From Bacillota bacterium (GTDB lineage: Bacteria; Bacillota_A; Clostridia; Lachnospirales; Lachnospiraceae), in NCBI GenBank assembly GCA_023443625.1, contig JAEZTQ010000052.1:1-55578 (forward strand): a DNA stretch of 55,578 nt, given 5' to 3'. Shown here piece by piece: positions 43,604 through 53,235 of this stretch. Position numbers and translations under genes: made by a program. Each line of letters starts with the position of its first letter. The stretch's first letter is position 1. The notes under the pieces were generated by a model, which saw nothing but the letters and a program-made list of their open reading frames with translations, had not been told where the DNA came from and did not search any database.

Positions 43604-44371
43604 ATGAAATCCATTATTAATAGTTTTATCATTGCATTCTCAATGTATTCAAAAGTTCCCATGCCTAAAGCTTCGTGGAATGAAGATAATATGAAATATG
43701 TCATGTGCTTCTTTCCGCTGATAGGAGCTGTAATAGGAGCGGTTATAATTGGCTGGGACTATATAGGAAATGTTCTTTCCATAAGTCATGTACCTCAGAC
43801 AATTATTATGGTACTAATTCCGATTGTAATAACTGGTGGGATACATATGGATGGCTTTTTAGATACTACGGATGCTTTGAAATCATATCAAGCCGCCCCA
43901 AAGAAGCTTGAGATTCTGAAAGATCCACATGCTGGTGCATTTGCAATTATTGCATGTGTGGGATATTACTTTCTGAATTTTGGTGTTTGGTATGATATGA
44001 AATCCTCCAATTATCTAATTATGGCTATAAGCTATATTTTATCCAGAGCGCTTTCTGGGTTGGCAGTTGTAACATTTCCTTTGGCAAAAAATAGTGGATT
44101 GGCAGTTACCTTTTCCAATCAGGCAAAGAAAAAAGCAACACGCATTACAATGATGTTTTTTATCGTTACCTGCGCGATAGGAATGATATTTATAAATCCA
44201 TATCTGGGTACAGCTTGTTTCGTGAGTGCCATGGTAGTTTTCGCGTATTGTAGACGAATGGCGATTAGGGAATTTGGTGGGATTACAGGAGATATAGCAG
44301 GATACTTTTTACAGGTCTGTGAGTTGACCATGGCAATGTGTGTAATGATAGGAGGTAAATTATGTGGTTAA
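43604..44371 (+). CDS. cobS: adenosylcobinamide-GDP ribazoletransferase (cobalamin synthase)
   Basis: CobS joins adenosylcobinamide-GDP and alpha-ribazole (phosphate) in the membrane. The 255-residue polytopic protein shows the signature GGIHMDGFLDTTDAL, followed by LEILKDPHAGAFAI, and several hydrophobic segments. FGGITGDIAGYFLQ near the C terminus is also conserved. GGAAGGAA precedes the ATG. Its 3' end overlaps the next CobU-like gene by ten bases. Confidence 0.95.
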   Translation: MKSIINSFIIAFSMYSKVPMPKASWNEDNMKYVMCFFPLIGAVIGAVIIGWDYIGNVLSISHVPQTIIMVLIPIVITGGIHMDGFLDTTDALKSYQAAPKKLEILKDPHAGAFAIIACVGYYFLNFGVWYDMKSSNYLIMAISYILSRALSGLAVVTFPLAKNSGLAVTFSNQAKKKATRITMMFFIVTCAIGMIFINPYLGTACFVSAMVVFAYCRRMAIREFGGITGDIAGYFLQVCELTMAMCVMIGGKLCG

Positions 44372-44748
44372 TATCTGGTGGAGCATATCAGGGGAAGCTG
44401 GAATATGTACTTAATAAAAAACAGATTTCTTTCGTCGACATCATAGAAGGAGAAAACTGTGCTTTTCAAGACTTGTTAGAGAAACCACTGGTAACTCATT
44501 TTCATCTCTGGGTAAAGCGTATGTTACTAGAGAAAAAAGATGTTGCAGCATTAGTAGATCAAATCATTCAGAAAAATCCAGAAATCATTATTATTGTGAA
44601 TGAACTTGGGTGTGGAATCGTTCCTATAGATGCTTTCGATCGGGAGTATAGGGAAATTACGGGACGTATTTGTTGCAGATTAGCAAAAGATGCCACAGAA
44701 GTACATCGTGTTGCGTGCGGTATAGGGATGGTGATAAAACATGCTTAG
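44362..44748 (+). CDS. short CobU-like protein
   Basis: The 128-residue product has a weak P-loop-like start (LISGGAYQGKLEYV) and the CobU C-terminal motif NELGCGIVPIDAFDREYREITGR. It lacks the RHxxxR segment with the guanylylated His and the YIAT region. The neighbouring cobU at 43057 has the reverse set of strong motifs, so the two could be complementary or one could be regulatory. It overlaps both cobS and cobC, so translation is coupled. Family membership is clear; activity is uncertain. Confidence 0.75.
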   Translation: MWLISGGAYQGKLEYVLNKKQISFVDIIEGENCAFQDLLEKPLVTHFHLWVKRMLLEKKDVAALVDQIIQKNPEIIIIVNELGCGIVPIDAFDREYREITGRICCRLAKDATEVHRVACGIGMVIKHA

Positions 44749-45319
44749 GGTGACTTTAATACGCCATTTTGCAACGCAGGGAAATTTGCAAAAAAAGTAT
44801 ATTGGTATTACAGATGAACCTCTTTGTGAGGAAGGAAAGTTAATGGTTCAGAGTATTCACTATCCAGAGGTTGAGGCTGTGTTTGCAAGCCCAATGATAC
44901 GGTGTGTAGAGACTTCTAAACTCATTTATCCGGGTCATATTCCAGTATTGTATGACGGATTTCGGGAATGTGACTTCGGAGATTTTGAAAACAAGAATTA
45001 CAAAGATCTAAGTAGTAACTCCACATATCAAGCATGGATTGACAGTGGTGGAACACTACCGTTTCCGAACGGGGAAGATATCTTGCGGTTTAAAGATAGA
45101 AGTGTAAATGCTTTTGATGATATGATTCATTTATGCTTGTCAAGAGGATATGAATCAGTTGGAGTAGTTGTTCATGGTGGAACAATCATGAGCATACTTG
45201 ATAAATATTCCTATCCAAATGAAGGTTATTTTCATTGGCAGGTGGGAAATGGACTAGGGTATACCGCAGTTATGAAAGCGGATGATAGGAGGCTGTCTGA
45301 TATATGTACTATTCACTAA
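44741..45319 (+). CDS. cobC: histidine phosphatase family, alpha-ribazole phosphatase
   Basis: Its probable role is removing phosphate from alpha-ribazole 5'-phosphate or adenosylcobalamin 5'-phosphate. The 192-residue protein has the phosphohistidine LIRHFATQGN at the N terminus, FASPMIRCVETSKL, FRECDFGDFENK and the second catalytic His in VVVHGGTIM. HFATQGN replaces the common RHGxT motif: His is retained, Gly is Phe. Overlap with both neighbours supports the cobalamin role rather than a general phosphatase. Confidence 0.88.
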   Translation: MLRVTLIRHFATQGNLQKKYIGITDEPLCEEGKLMVQSIHYPEVEAVFASPMIRCVETSKLIYPGHIPVLYDGFRECDFGDFENKNYKDLSSNSTYQAWIDSGGTLPFPNGEDILRFKDRSVNAFDDMIHLCLSRGYESVGVVVHGGTIMSILDKYSYPNEGYFHWQVGNGLGYTAVMKADDRRLSDICTIH

Positions 45320-46275
45320 TAGCCTTGGGGATTGGATTTGTTCTTGATTTAATGTTTGGCGATCCATATTTCTTGTGGCATCCAATCCGTTTGATTGGCA
45401 ATTTAATAGCGTTTACAGAAAAAAAACTGCGAAGAATATTCCCAGTGAACAAAAGTGGAGAACTCATTGCTGGTATATTACTAGTTATAATTGTTGTGGC
45501 TTTATCTACAGGAATACCGGTCTTAATTCTTGGTTTCTCATATCACTGGAAGCCGTATGTGGGAGTACTTGTTGAAAGTATTATGTGTTATCAGCTTCTG
45601 GCCACAAAATCTTTAAAGGTTGAAAGCATGAAGGTATATAAAGCACTGTCAAAAGGAGAGCTGGAAGAGGGTAGACAAGCAGTATCAATGATTGTTGGAA
45701 GAGATACTGCGAATTTGACTGAAACCGGAATCGTGAAAGCAGCTGTTGAAACCGTTGCAGAGAATACATCAGATGGCAGTATAGCACCTATGCTATTTAT
45801 GATAATAGCTGGTGCGGGCGGTGGATTTTTTTATAAGGCAGTCAATACTATGGACTCTATGGTTGGCTATAAGAATGAGAAATATATAAATTTGGGGAAA
45901 TTAGCTGCTAGGTTGGATGATGTTTTGAACTATATACCTGCCAGAATTTCAGCATATCTGATGATTGTTAGTACGATTTTTTCAAAATTTAATACAAAAA
46001 ATGCATGGAAGATTTATCGGCGAGACCGTTATAATCATGCAAGTCCTAATTCGGCGCATACTGAATCTGTAGTCGCAGGAGCATTAGAAGTACAGCTTGC
46101 TGGAAATGCATATTACTTTGAAAAACTTTATCCGAAAAAGACAATAGGCGATGATATAAGAACAGTCGAATGCGAAGATATAAAAAGGGCGAATATGTTA
46201 CTATATCAGACAGCTGTTTTGGGTATTATTCTATTTGGATTGATAAAATTCACAATATTATATTGGTTGATTTAA
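45304..46275 (+). CDS. cbiB: adenosylcobinamide-phosphate synthase
   Basis: CbiB attaches aminopropanol phosphate to adenosylcobyric acid. The 323-residue integral membrane protein shows LMFGDPYFLWHPIRLIGNLI, IVGRDTANLTE, VAENTSDGSIAPMLFMI, YKAVNTMDSMVGYKN and HASPNSAHTESVVAGAL, which is the family pattern. Hydrophobic helices occur at the N terminus (residues 1-15 and about 55-80) and C terminus. It overlaps cobC by 16 bases. Confidence 0.95.
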   Translation: MYYSLIALGIGFVLDLMFGDPYFLWHPIRLIGNLIAFTEKKLRRIFPVNKSGELIAGILLVIIVVALSTGIPVLILGFSYHWKPYVGVLVESIMCYQLLATKSLKVESMKVYKALSKGELEEGRQAVSMIVGRDTANLTETGIVKAAVETVAENTSDGSIAPMLFMIIAGAGGGFFYKAVNTMDSMVGYKNEKYINLGKLAARLDDVLNYIPARISAYLMIVSTIFSKFNTKNAWKIYRRDRYNHASPNSAHTESVVAGALEVQLAGNAYYFEKLYPKKTIGDDIRTVECEDIKRANMLLYQTAVLGIILFGLIKFTILYWLI

Positions 46276-46318
46276 TATTTAAGAATCGCAGTTAGCGGAG
46301 AAAAGAGGAAAAGAAAGC

Positions 46319-47365
46319 ATGTATCAACACGGTGGAGATATATATAGAAATAAAGTGAAACTGGACTTTTCTTCTAATGTAAATCTAATGGGGATACCCG
46401 AAGGTGTAATTCGGGCTGCAAAAAGAGGTGTGGATCTTTCCTATAGCTATCCTGACACAGAATGCAACGAATTGAGAGAAGCGATTTCTATAAGCGAGAA
46501 TATTTCAAAAGACATGATTGTTTGTGGAAATGGTGCAGCAGATCTTATTTTTTCACTTGTTATAACAAAAAAACCTAAGAAGGCATTGCTATTGTCACCG
46601 ACGTTTCACGAATACGAGCAGGCACTTCAGAGTGTGGATTGTAAGATAAGTTATCACCACTTACTAGAGTCAAATAGATTTCAACTTCAATCAGATTTTA
46701 TCGAAGAGATAAATGAGGAAATCGACATAGTTTTTTTATGCAATCCGAATAATCCAACAGGTGTTTTAATAGAAAGATCGTTGATGGAAAACATATTACA
46801 AAAGTGTAAGGATAGTAATTGCTTTCTGGTGATTGATGAATGCTTTCTAGATTTTGTACCTGATGGAAAGGACTATACCTTAAAAGATCTATGTAAGAAG
46901 TCGAAAAATTTATTTGTGTTAAAGGCATTTACTAAGCTATATGCTATGCCTGGTTTACGACTAGGTTTCGGATTTTGTGGTGATTCTTTATTTATAAATA
47001 AAATGAAGAATACTTCTCAGCCGTGGAATATATCTATTCCAGCACAGATGGCTGGGGTTGTAGCATTAAAAGAGACTAAATATGTGTATAAGTCACTGGA
47101 AGTGATTGAAGAGGAAAAGAAATTTTTGATACAGGAGCTTGTGCAACTAAAATTTAAAATATATGGCTCTCAAGCAAATTACATTTTCTTTGGAGCAAAA
47201 AAAGGTCTGTATGAAAAATGTCTTAAACATGGAGTAATGATACGCGATTGCAGTAATTACAGAGGACTCACAGATGGATATTATCGTATCGTGGTAAAAA
47301 CACATTGTGAAAATGTTATGCTGATTGAATTACTGAACAAGCTGTTATTCGAGGCAACAAATTAG
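46319..47365 (+). CDS. cobD: threonine-phosphate decarboxylase (CobD, PLP-dependent)
   Basis: The enzyme makes aminopropanol phosphate from threonine phosphate for CbiB, encoded just upstream. The 348-residue type I aminotransferase-fold protein starts with HGGDIYRNKVKLDFSSNVN, typical of CobD rather than HisC. It also has LCNPNNPTGVL, VIDECFLDF and the PLP Lys in KAFTKLYAMPGLRLGF. AGAGGAAAAG precedes the ATG. No threonine kinase (pduX) gene is visible nearby. Confidence 0.93.
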   Translation: MYQHGGDIYRNKVKLDFSSNVNLMGIPEGVIRAAKRGVDLSYSYPDTECNELREAISISENISKDMIVCGNGAADLIFSLVITKKPKKALLLSPTFHEYEQALQSVDCKISYHHLLESNRFQLQSDFIEEINEEIDIVFLCNPNNPTGVLIERSLMENILQKCKDSNCFLVIDECFLDFVPDGKDYTLKDLCKKSKNLFVLKAFTKLYAMPGLRLGFGFCGDSLFINKMKNTSQPWNISIPAQMAGVVALKETKYVYKSLEVIEEEKKFLIQELVQLKFKIYGSQANYIFFGAKKGLYEKCLKHGVMIRDCSNYRGLTDGYYRIVVKTHCENVMLIELLNKLLFEATN

Positions 47366-47450
47366 GAGAATATGTTCATAAAGTTAATTGCGGGCTAAAA
47401 TGATTCTTTTGAAGGCGATGAGTAATTAACATAGAAAGGGGTTGTAATCG

Positions 47451-48959
47451 ATGGCAAAGTCAATCATGATACAAGGCACAATGTCCAATGCCGGAAAGAG
47501 TCTGATAGTGGCAGGACTGTGCAGGATTTTTAAACAGGATGGTTATAAAACAGCACCGTTTAAATCTCAAAATATGGCTCTGAATTCCTATATTACCGAG
47601 GAAGGACTTGAGATGGGAAGAGCCCAGGTTATGCAAGCGGAAGCAGCTGGTATTAAGCCGTCTGTATATATGAATCCCATATTATTAAAACCCACCAACG
47701 ATGTTGGATCTCAGGTGATTGTAAATGGAGAAGTACTGGGGAATATGAATGCCAGAGATTACTTCAAATATAAAAAGTCACTGATTCCTGACATCATGAA
47801 AGCCTATCAAAAGTTAGATGAGGAATTTGACATAGTTGTCATTGAAGGTGCAGGCAGCCCTGCTGAGATTAACTTGAAATCAGAAGATATTGTTAATATG
47901 GGAATGGCTAAAATGGCAAAGGCACCAGTGCTAATCGTCGGAGATATTGACCGTGGAGGTGTATTTGCCCAACTGGTTGGTACGATGGAACTTCTCGAAG
48001 AAGATGAAAAAAGCATGGTGAAAGGGCTTATTATCAATAAGTTTCGTGGAGATAAAACTATTCTAGATCCGGGAGTTAACATGCTAGAGGAGAGAGTGAA
48101 AGTTCCGGTTATTGGTGTAACACCGTATATGAATATTGATGTTGAAGATGAAGATAGTTTATCTGAACGAATGACTGAACAAAGACAAGTTGACTTGATT
48201 GATATTGTCGTAGTTCGACTTCCGCGTATATCGAATTTTACAGACTTCAATATCCTGGAAAGTATTGAGGGGGTATCACTTCGATATATAAAATCTGTTT
48301 CCGAATTAAGTAATCCAGATATGATAATAATACCTGGAACTAAAAATACAATGAAAGATTTATTATGGTTAAGACAATCTGGTCTAGAAGCAGCAATTTT
48401 GAAAGCTGAAAAAGCTGGAAAAGTGATTTTGGGGATATGTGGCGGTTTTCAAATGTTAGGAAAAACAATTACAGATCCACTAGGGGTTGAAGAGGGTGGA
48501 AAGCTAAATGGAATGGGAATATTTCCGATGGAGACCATTTTTCAAGGTAACAAGAAAAGAACAAGAGTAACTGGCAAATTCGAAAATTTGGACGGAATAT
48601 TGAAAGAACTTAGTGGTGTAGCGCTGGAGGGTTATGAGATTCATATGGGAATATCAAAGTTAGAAGATGGACTTCCATGCCTTTCGACACTGAAAAAACT
48701 ACAGGAGAAAGAATCTGAAATAGATGGTGCCTTTTCAGGCAACGTGTATGGAACCTATGTACACGGAATTTTTGATAGTGAAGAGGTAGCAAAAACATTG
48801 ATCAGCTGTCTTGCAAAGGAAAAGGGTATCAATATGGAGGAGATAGCTGTAATGGATTATAAGAAATATAAAGAGACGCAATATGATATACTGGCAGATA
48901 CTTTGCGTAGTCATTTGGATATGAAAAGGATATACGAAATGATTGAGAGGGGAATATGA
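47451..48959 (+). CDS. cbiP: cobyric acid synthase
   Basis: It adds four amides (b, d, e, g) to adenosylcobyrinate a,c-diamide. The 502-residue protein has the P-loop [42 protein letters not shown] and [14 protein letters not shown]. The glutaminase Cys is in [10 protein letters not shown] and the His in YVHGIFD. AAAGGGG lies ahead of the ATG. It overlaps the adenosyltransferase gene by four bases. Confidence 0.97.
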   Translation: MAKSIMIQGTMSNAGKSLIVAGLCRIFKQDGYKTAPFKSQNMALNSYITEEGLEMGRAQVMQAEAAGIKPSVYMNPILLKPTNDVGSQVIVNGEVLGNMNARDYFKYKKSLIPDIMKAYQKLDEEFDIVVIEGAGSPAEINLKSEDIVNMGMAKMAKAPVLIVGDIDRGGVFAQLVGTMELLEEDEKSMVKGLIINKFRGDKTILDPGVNMLEERVKVPVIGVTPYMNIDVEDEDSLSERMTEQRQVDLIDIVVVRLPRISNFTDFNILESIEGVSLRYIKSVSELSNPDMIIIPGTKNTMKDLLWLRQSGLEAAILKAEKAGKVILGICGGFQMLGKTITDPLGVEEGGKLNGMGIFPMETIFQGNKKRTRVTGKFENLDGILKELSGVALEGYEIHMGISKLEDGLPCLSTLKKLQEKESEIDGAFSGNVYGTYVHGIFDSEEVAKTLISCLAKEKGINMEEIAVMDYKKYKETQYDILADTLRSHLDMKRIYEMIERGI

Positions 48960-49480
48960 GAGGTTTAGTCCATATATACTCAGGCGAAGGGAAAGGTAAG
49001 ACAACTGCATCGATTGGACTGAGCATTCGATGTGCAGGAAGTGGAGGAGACGTACTGTTTTCTCAATTTATTAAAAATAATGAGTCGAGCGAATTGAATA
49101 TTCTCAAACAGATACCCAGTATTCAAGTTATAACCTGTGAAAAAACTTTTGGATTTATATCACGGTTGTCTGAGGAAGAACGATTTGAGGCAAAAAAAAT
49201 ATATAGCGATTATTTTTATCGTGTGCTAGAACTTGTAAAGACGAAGAATTTTAGAATGCTGGTCCTAGATGAAATTATTGGTGCCTATAATTATGATGTA
49301 ATTGATCGTCAGACATTAATAAACTTTCTAAAAAATAAACCGGAGTCCTTAGAAGTAATTATGTCAGGGAGAAATTCTAGTTTGGAATTAATTGAATTAG
49401 CAGACTATGTATCAGAGGTCAAAAAAGTGAAGCATCCTTTTGACCGTGGAGTTAGCGCAAGAATAGGAATAGAAAAGTAG
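48956..49480 (+). CDS. cobO: cob(I)alamin adenosyltransferase, CobA/CobO/BtuR type
   Basis: It adenosylates the corrinoid cobalt, using ATP. The 174-residue protein shows [20 protein letters not shown] as the reversed-orientation P-loop of this family, [14 protein letters not shown] as the Walker B region and [25 protein letters not shown]-terminal [15 protein letters not shown] segment is the usual ending. Its ATG lies in the end of cbiP (ATGAG), consistent with coupling. Confidence 0.95.
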   Translation: MRGLVHIYSGEGKGKTTASIGLSIRCAGSGGDVLFSQFIKNNESSELNILKQIPSIQVITCEKTFGFISRLSEEERFEAKKIYSDYFYRVLELVKTKNFRMLVLDEIIGAYNYDVIDRQTLINFLKNKPESLEVIMSGRNSSLELIELADYVSEVKKVKHPFDRGVSARIGIEK

Positions 49481-49489
49481 GAGATTGCA

Positions 49490-50134
49490 ATGAAAATCGA
49501 TTTGGAAAATGTACTGCCTGCAGAGATAGAAAAAAGAAGCTTTGAGATTATCGAACAGGAATTAAACGGCAGAATTCTTGACCAGGATAAGGCTCCAATT
49601 ATTAAACGAGTAATACATACCTCTGCGGATTTTGAGTATGTAGATTCTTTGGTGTTTTCTGAAAATGTTGTCGAACAAGCTTTAGCTGCAATAAAAAGGG
49701 GAGCGTGTATAGTTACTGACACGGAAATGGGAAAAGCAGGAATTAATAAAAAGGTCTTGTCAAAATACGGGGGAGAAGTGTTTTGCTTTATGGCAGATGA
49801 AGAGGTTGCCAAGATGGCTAAAGTTAAAGGTAGTACAAGAGCGACAGCAAGCATAGATAAAGCAGCATTACTTGATAAAGAGGTTATTTTTGCTGTTGGG
49901 AATGCACCTACTGCATTAGTGCGTCTATATGAGCTGATTGCTGAACATAAGATAAAACCTGCTTTGGTAATCGGAGTGCCCGTTGGCTTTGTTAATGTGG
50001 TACAATCGAAAGAATTAATAATCAACTCAGAAGTGCCATATATCGTTGCAAGGGGAAGAAAAGGCGGTAGCAATGTGGCAGCAGCAATATGCAATGCATT
50101 ACTATATATGGTGGATGAATCTCGAGGAGCATAG
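49490..50134 (+). CDS. cbiC: cobalt-precorrin-8 methylmutase
   Basis: It moves a methyl group from C11 to C12 to give cobyrinate. The 214-residue protein has the catalytic His43 in RVIHTSADFEY, then GACIVTDTEMGKAGI, FAVGNAPTALVRLYEL and GVPVGFVNVVQSKE, as in CbiC/CobH. It is the last gene before the second riboswitch, and a new promoter follows its stop after about 20 bases. Confidence 0.96.
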   Translation: MKIDLENVLPAEIEKRSFEIIEQELNGRILDQDKAPIIKRVIHTSADFEYVDSLVFSENVVEQALAAIKRGACIVTDTEMGKAGINKKVLSKYGGEVFCFMADEEVAKMAKVKGSTRATASIDKAALLDKEVIFAVGNAPTALVRLYELIAEHKIKPALVIGVPVGFVNVVQSKELIINSEVPYIVARGRKGGSNVAAAICNALLYMVDESRGA

Positions 50135-50156
50135 CTTATGAGAATGTTAGTATTTT

Positions 50157-50185
50157 TTGACTTTGTTATCTTGATGTGATAAAAT
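50157..50185 (+). promoter_or_regulatory. promoter of the cobalt-transport operon
   Basis: TTGACT at 50157-50162 and TAAAAT at 50180-50185 are 17 bp apart, immediately upstream of the second cobalamin aptamer. Confidence 0.7.
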
Positions 50186-50215
50186 ATTATTTGTATGTAT
50201 AAAAATTGAATAGAG

Positions 50216-50398
50216 TTATGCGAATTTTGTACGAGTTTTAACGTACAGGAAGCTGGGTGCAATTCCCACACAGGAGCGCTACTGTAATAACGGAGCATTT
50301 TTTAAAAAGGACATATTATTATGTTCTTTAACCACTGGAAGATATTCTGGGAAGGTAAAAGATTGTGGTGATGTTTGAGTCAGAATACATTTGCATAA
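50216..50398 (+). promoter_or_regulatory. cobalamin riboswitch
   Basis: TTATGCGAAT at 50216-50225 pairs with ATTTGCATAA at 50389-50398 to close the aptamer. Conserved segments include CAGGAAGCTGGGTGCAATTC, CCCACACAGGAGCGCTACTG, CACTGG, CTGGGAAGG and GTGATGTTTGAGTCAGAA. It lies ahead of the cobalt transporter genes and should switch them off when B12 is plentiful. About 145 bases of expression platform separate it from the terminator. Confidence 0.9.
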
Positions 50399-50545
50399 TG
50401 AAATGTACTGTATATTGTTCTAATATACAAAAACTCTTCGAACTCAAGAGGTACACCAGATAACTGTAATTTTTAAGTAAAGGATTGTATTATGCCCTTT
50501 TTTGAAAGCATTACGGTATATTTTGTGTACTTTATTTACAGATAA

Positions 50546-50586
50546 AAGCTGTATTGGGTTCGTTTGAATTCAATATGGCTTTTTTT
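50546..50586 (+). terminator. riboswitch-controlled terminator
   Basis: AAGCTGTATTG pairs with CAATATGGCTT (two G-T pairs) around a 14-base loop, followed by a run of T residues, shortly before cbiQ. Confidence 0.8.
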
Positions 50587-50647
50587 ATTCCGAAAATAAA
50601 TCAATCAGTCTAATATGCAGGTTGTGACGAGAGGTAAGGTTACTAAC

Positions 50648-51547
50648 ATGACAAAAATTTTATCATTCTACGCCATTTTCGTGTTCGCTGTTGTTATTTC
50701 TGTATGGGAATATCGAAAAACACACATTCATATTAACGGCGCACATAAGCACGAGCACAGAATAAAGCATAAGCATGGAGAAGGTTTTTCAATCGACTTA
50801 TATTCTTACGCTTCACATATCAGAAAGTGGAGTTCGGATTTTAAAGTTGCATTTTCTATCATTGTTATGATCTTAAGTATTGTCTTAAATAATCCATATG
50901 TTTCAGTTGCGATTATTTTTGCAATGGCTTATTTAACGGTGGTCAAGGGTGGACTTCCTATCACAGTATATTTTTCTTTTTTGGCTATTCCACTATCTTT
51001 TATTTTGTTGGGTACGTTTACGATTGCAATTGATTTTTCAAAAGTACCGATGGGTCAATATAATTTATATCTTGGTTTTTGTTATGTCTTTACATCCATG
51101 GTGCAACTAAAGAAAATGCTATTTTTGATATTGAAAGTTTTTGCTGCTGTGAGTGCGCTGCAAATGATGACATTATCTACTCCTTCTAATGAAATCATTA
51201 CTTTTTTAAGAAAAGTTCATGTTCCAAAGCTCATAATAGAGTTAATGAATTTAATTTACCGTTTTATTTTTATTTTACTAGATGTACATAGGCAGATGAA
51301 AAACTCGGCAGAGGCACGTCAGGGGTACTGTGATTTTAAAACATCCTGTATAACCTTCGGGAATATAGCAAGTAATATGCTTGTTGTTTCACTGAAAAAG
51401 GCAAATGCATATTACAATGCGATGGAAGCCAGATGCTATGACGGAGAACTGCTATTTTTAGAAGAAAAAAAAAGGATGGAACGCAATCATATAATAATTT
51501 CAATTCTATTTATAGTGTTTTTGTTTTTGCTATGGGGATTCATGTAA
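50648..51547 (+). CDS. cbiQ: cobalt ECF transporter transmembrane component CbiQ
   Basis: CbiQ is the T-component that couples CbiO to the substrate-binding CbiMN in the membrane. The roughly 299-residue protein has an N-terminal helix, four or more further hydrophobic segments (FSIIVMILSIVLNNP, VAIIFAMAYLTVV and others) and MNLIYRFIFILLDVHRQMKNSAEARQ. This last stretch includes the ExARQG-type coupling motif, and MEARCYDGE follows. Residues about 24-50 form an unusually His-rich soluble segment (HIHINGAHKHEHRIKHKHGE) that could bind cobalt. ATG at 50648 is preferred over 50615 because the product then starts at the first hydrophobic helix. It overlaps the following ATG (TAATG). Confidence 0.9.
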   Translation: MTKILSFYAIFVFAVVISVWEYRKTHIHINGAHKHEHRIKHKHGEGFSIDLYSYASHIRKWSSDFKVAFSIIVMILSIVLNNPYVSVAIIFAMAYLTVVKGGLPITVYFSFLAIPLSFILLGTFTIAIDFSKVPMGQYNLYLGFCYVFTSMVQLKKMLFLILKVFAAVSALQMMTLSTPSNEIITFLRKVHVPKLIIELMNLIYRFIFILLDVHRQMKNSAEARQGYCDFKTSCITFGNIASNMLVVSLKKANAYYNAMEARCYDGELLFLEEKKRMERNHIIISILFIVFLFLLWGFM

Positions 51548-51564
51548 TGCGAAAGGAAAAAATA

Positions 51565-52413
51565 ATGAAAAAGCCAATATTAAAGGTAGAAAATTTATAT
51601 TATACATACAGCAGTGGAGAGACGGTATTAAATGGAGTGAATGTCGAGATTTACGAGGGGCAAAAAATTGCGGTTGTTGGTTCGAATGGTTCTGGAAAAT
51701 CGACATTTTTTTTAAATGTAAATGGTGTATTAACACCAGATCAGGGAGAAATAATCTACCGGGAAACAATAATAAATAAGGAAAATCTAAAAGAACTTCG
51801 AAAGAATATTGGCATTGTGTTTCAGGATGCAGACAATCAAATTATTGCTTCCACGGTAAGAGCAGAAGTTGGATTTGGCCCAATGAATCTAAAACTGTCT
51901 AAGGAAGAGGTCAATCAAAGGGTTAAAGAAGCATTGGAATATATGAATATTACTGAGCTTATCGATAGACCACCGCATTACTTAAGTGGGGGAGAAAAGA
52001 AACGGGTGTCAATAGCGGATATCATAGCAATGAAATCAGATGTTATTATATTTGATGAACCTACAGCAGCATTAGATCCTTTAAATGCAATGATGTTAGA
52101 GGATGTTTTAGAAAAGCTGAAGATGGAAAAAAAAACAATGCTTATTTCTGTTCATGATGTTGATTTTGCTTACCGTTGGGCTGAAAGGGTGCTTGTATTT
52201 CATCAGGGAAAAATTATAGCAGATGGAACTCCATTAGAAATTTTTCGAAATAAGGAAACACTCAATCAAGCAAATTTAAAACAGCCAATTATGTTAGAGG
52301 TCTATGAATCTCTTGTGGAAAAGCAGGTACTGGAAGACTTGAAACTTTATCCCAGAACACCAGATGAATTAAAAAATATTCTGGGGCTGATTACTTGTTC
52401 ACAAAGCATATGA
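51565..52413 (+). CDS. cbiO: cobalt ECF transporter ATP-binding protein CbiO
   Basis: This 282-residue ATPase powers cobalt import. It has Walker A GSNGSGKST, the Q-loop GIVFQDADNQ typical of ECF ATPases, the signature LSGGEKKRVSIA, Walker B VIIFDEPTAALDP and the switch His in SVHDVDF. Among in-frame starts (51532, 51547, 51565), ATG at 51565 has AAAGGA eight bases upstream and gives the usual N terminus. It functions with CbiQ, CbiM and CbiN, encoded alongside. Confidence 0.95.
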   Translation: MKKPILKVENLYYTYSSGETVLNGVNVEIYEGQKIAVVGSNGSGKSTFFLNVNGVLTPDQGEIIYRETIINKENLKELRKNIGIVFQDADNQIIASTVRAEVGFGPMNLKLSKEEVNQRVKEALEYMNITELIDRPPHYLSGGEKKRVSIADIIAMKSDVIIFDEPTAALDPLNAMMLEDVLEKLKMEKKTMLISVHDVDFAYRWAERVLVFHQGKIIADGTPLEIFRNKETLNQANLKQPIMLEVYESLVEKQVLEDLKLYPRTPDELKNILGLITCSQSI

Positions 52414-52482
52414 GTGTAAATGCTTTTGATAAAAAAATAATTGTTTTTAGTGATATTCGCATTAAAAACAAAAGGAGGAAAA

Positions 52483-53235
52483 ATGAATAAAAAAGAAAAA
52501 AGAATTATTGCTATTGCAGTAGCCATTGCGTTATGTTTTGGAGTATCACCAACAGTTTATGCAATGCACATTATGGAAGGATACCTTCCACCTAAATACT
52601 GCATTGCTTGGGGAGCATTATGCATTCCCTTCTTAGTAGCAGGATATTTTTCTATCAAGAAAACAGTTTCGAAGCATCATAGATCAATTACTATGCTTGC
52701 TATGGCAGGAGCATTTGTTTTTGTACTTTCATCACTAAAGATACCATCAGTAACAGGTAGCTGTTCTCATATGACAGGTACTGGACTAGGTGTGATTTTA
52801 TTCGGACCTAGTGCTGTAAGTATTCTTGGTATTATTGTATTGATTTTTCAAGCAATTTTACTTGCCCATGGAGGGTTGACGACACTTGGTGCCAATACCT
52901 TTTCTATGGCGATAGCAGGTCCATTTGTTTCATTCGGCATTTACAAATTGTGTCAGAAATTAAAAGTTAATAAGCATGTTGGAATTTTCTTGGCAGCATT
53001 TCTTGGTGATTTGTTTACATACTGTGTAACAAGTATGCAATTGGCAATTGCCTACCCTTCAGCTAATGGTGGTGTCCCTGCTTCTGCATTGAAATTCCTT
53101 GCAGTATTTGCTCCTACACAGCTACCGCTTGCTATTATTGAAGGTATTTTGACAGTTGTTATTATGATTGGATTAGAGACATATGCAAAAGCAGAACTGA
53201 ATGATTTAGGATTGCTGAGTGGAGGTAAGAATTAA
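52483..53235 (+). CDS. cbiM: cobalt transport substrate-binding protein CbiM
   Basis: CbiM is the cobalt-binding S-component. The 250-residue protein has a cleavable signal sequence with a likely cut after VYA, exposing [10 protein letters not shown], the N-terminal Met-His motif that chelates cobalt in this family. [40 protein letters not shown] and several hydrophobic segments confirm the call. AAGGAGG lies before the ATG at 52483. It overlaps cbiN by one base. Confidence 0.96.
   Translation: MNKKEKRIIAIAVAIALCFGVSPTVYAMHIMEGYLPPKYCIAWGALCIPFLVAGYFSIKKTVSKHHRSITMLAMAGAFVFVLSSLKIPSVTGSCSHMTGTGLGVILFGPSAVSILGIIVLIFQAILLAHGGLTTLGANTFSMAIAGPFVSFGIYKLCQKLKVNKHVGIFLAAFLGDLFTYCVTSMQLAIAYPSANGGVPASALKFLAVFAPTQLPLAIIEGILTVVIMIGLETYAKAELNDLGLLSGGKN

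Noticed and set aside
49405..50298. 297-codon minus-strand frame over cbiC and the second riboswitch
   Set aside because: It is the shadow of the certain cbiC gene and includes riboswitch sequence, so its length is a by-product of cbiC codon use.
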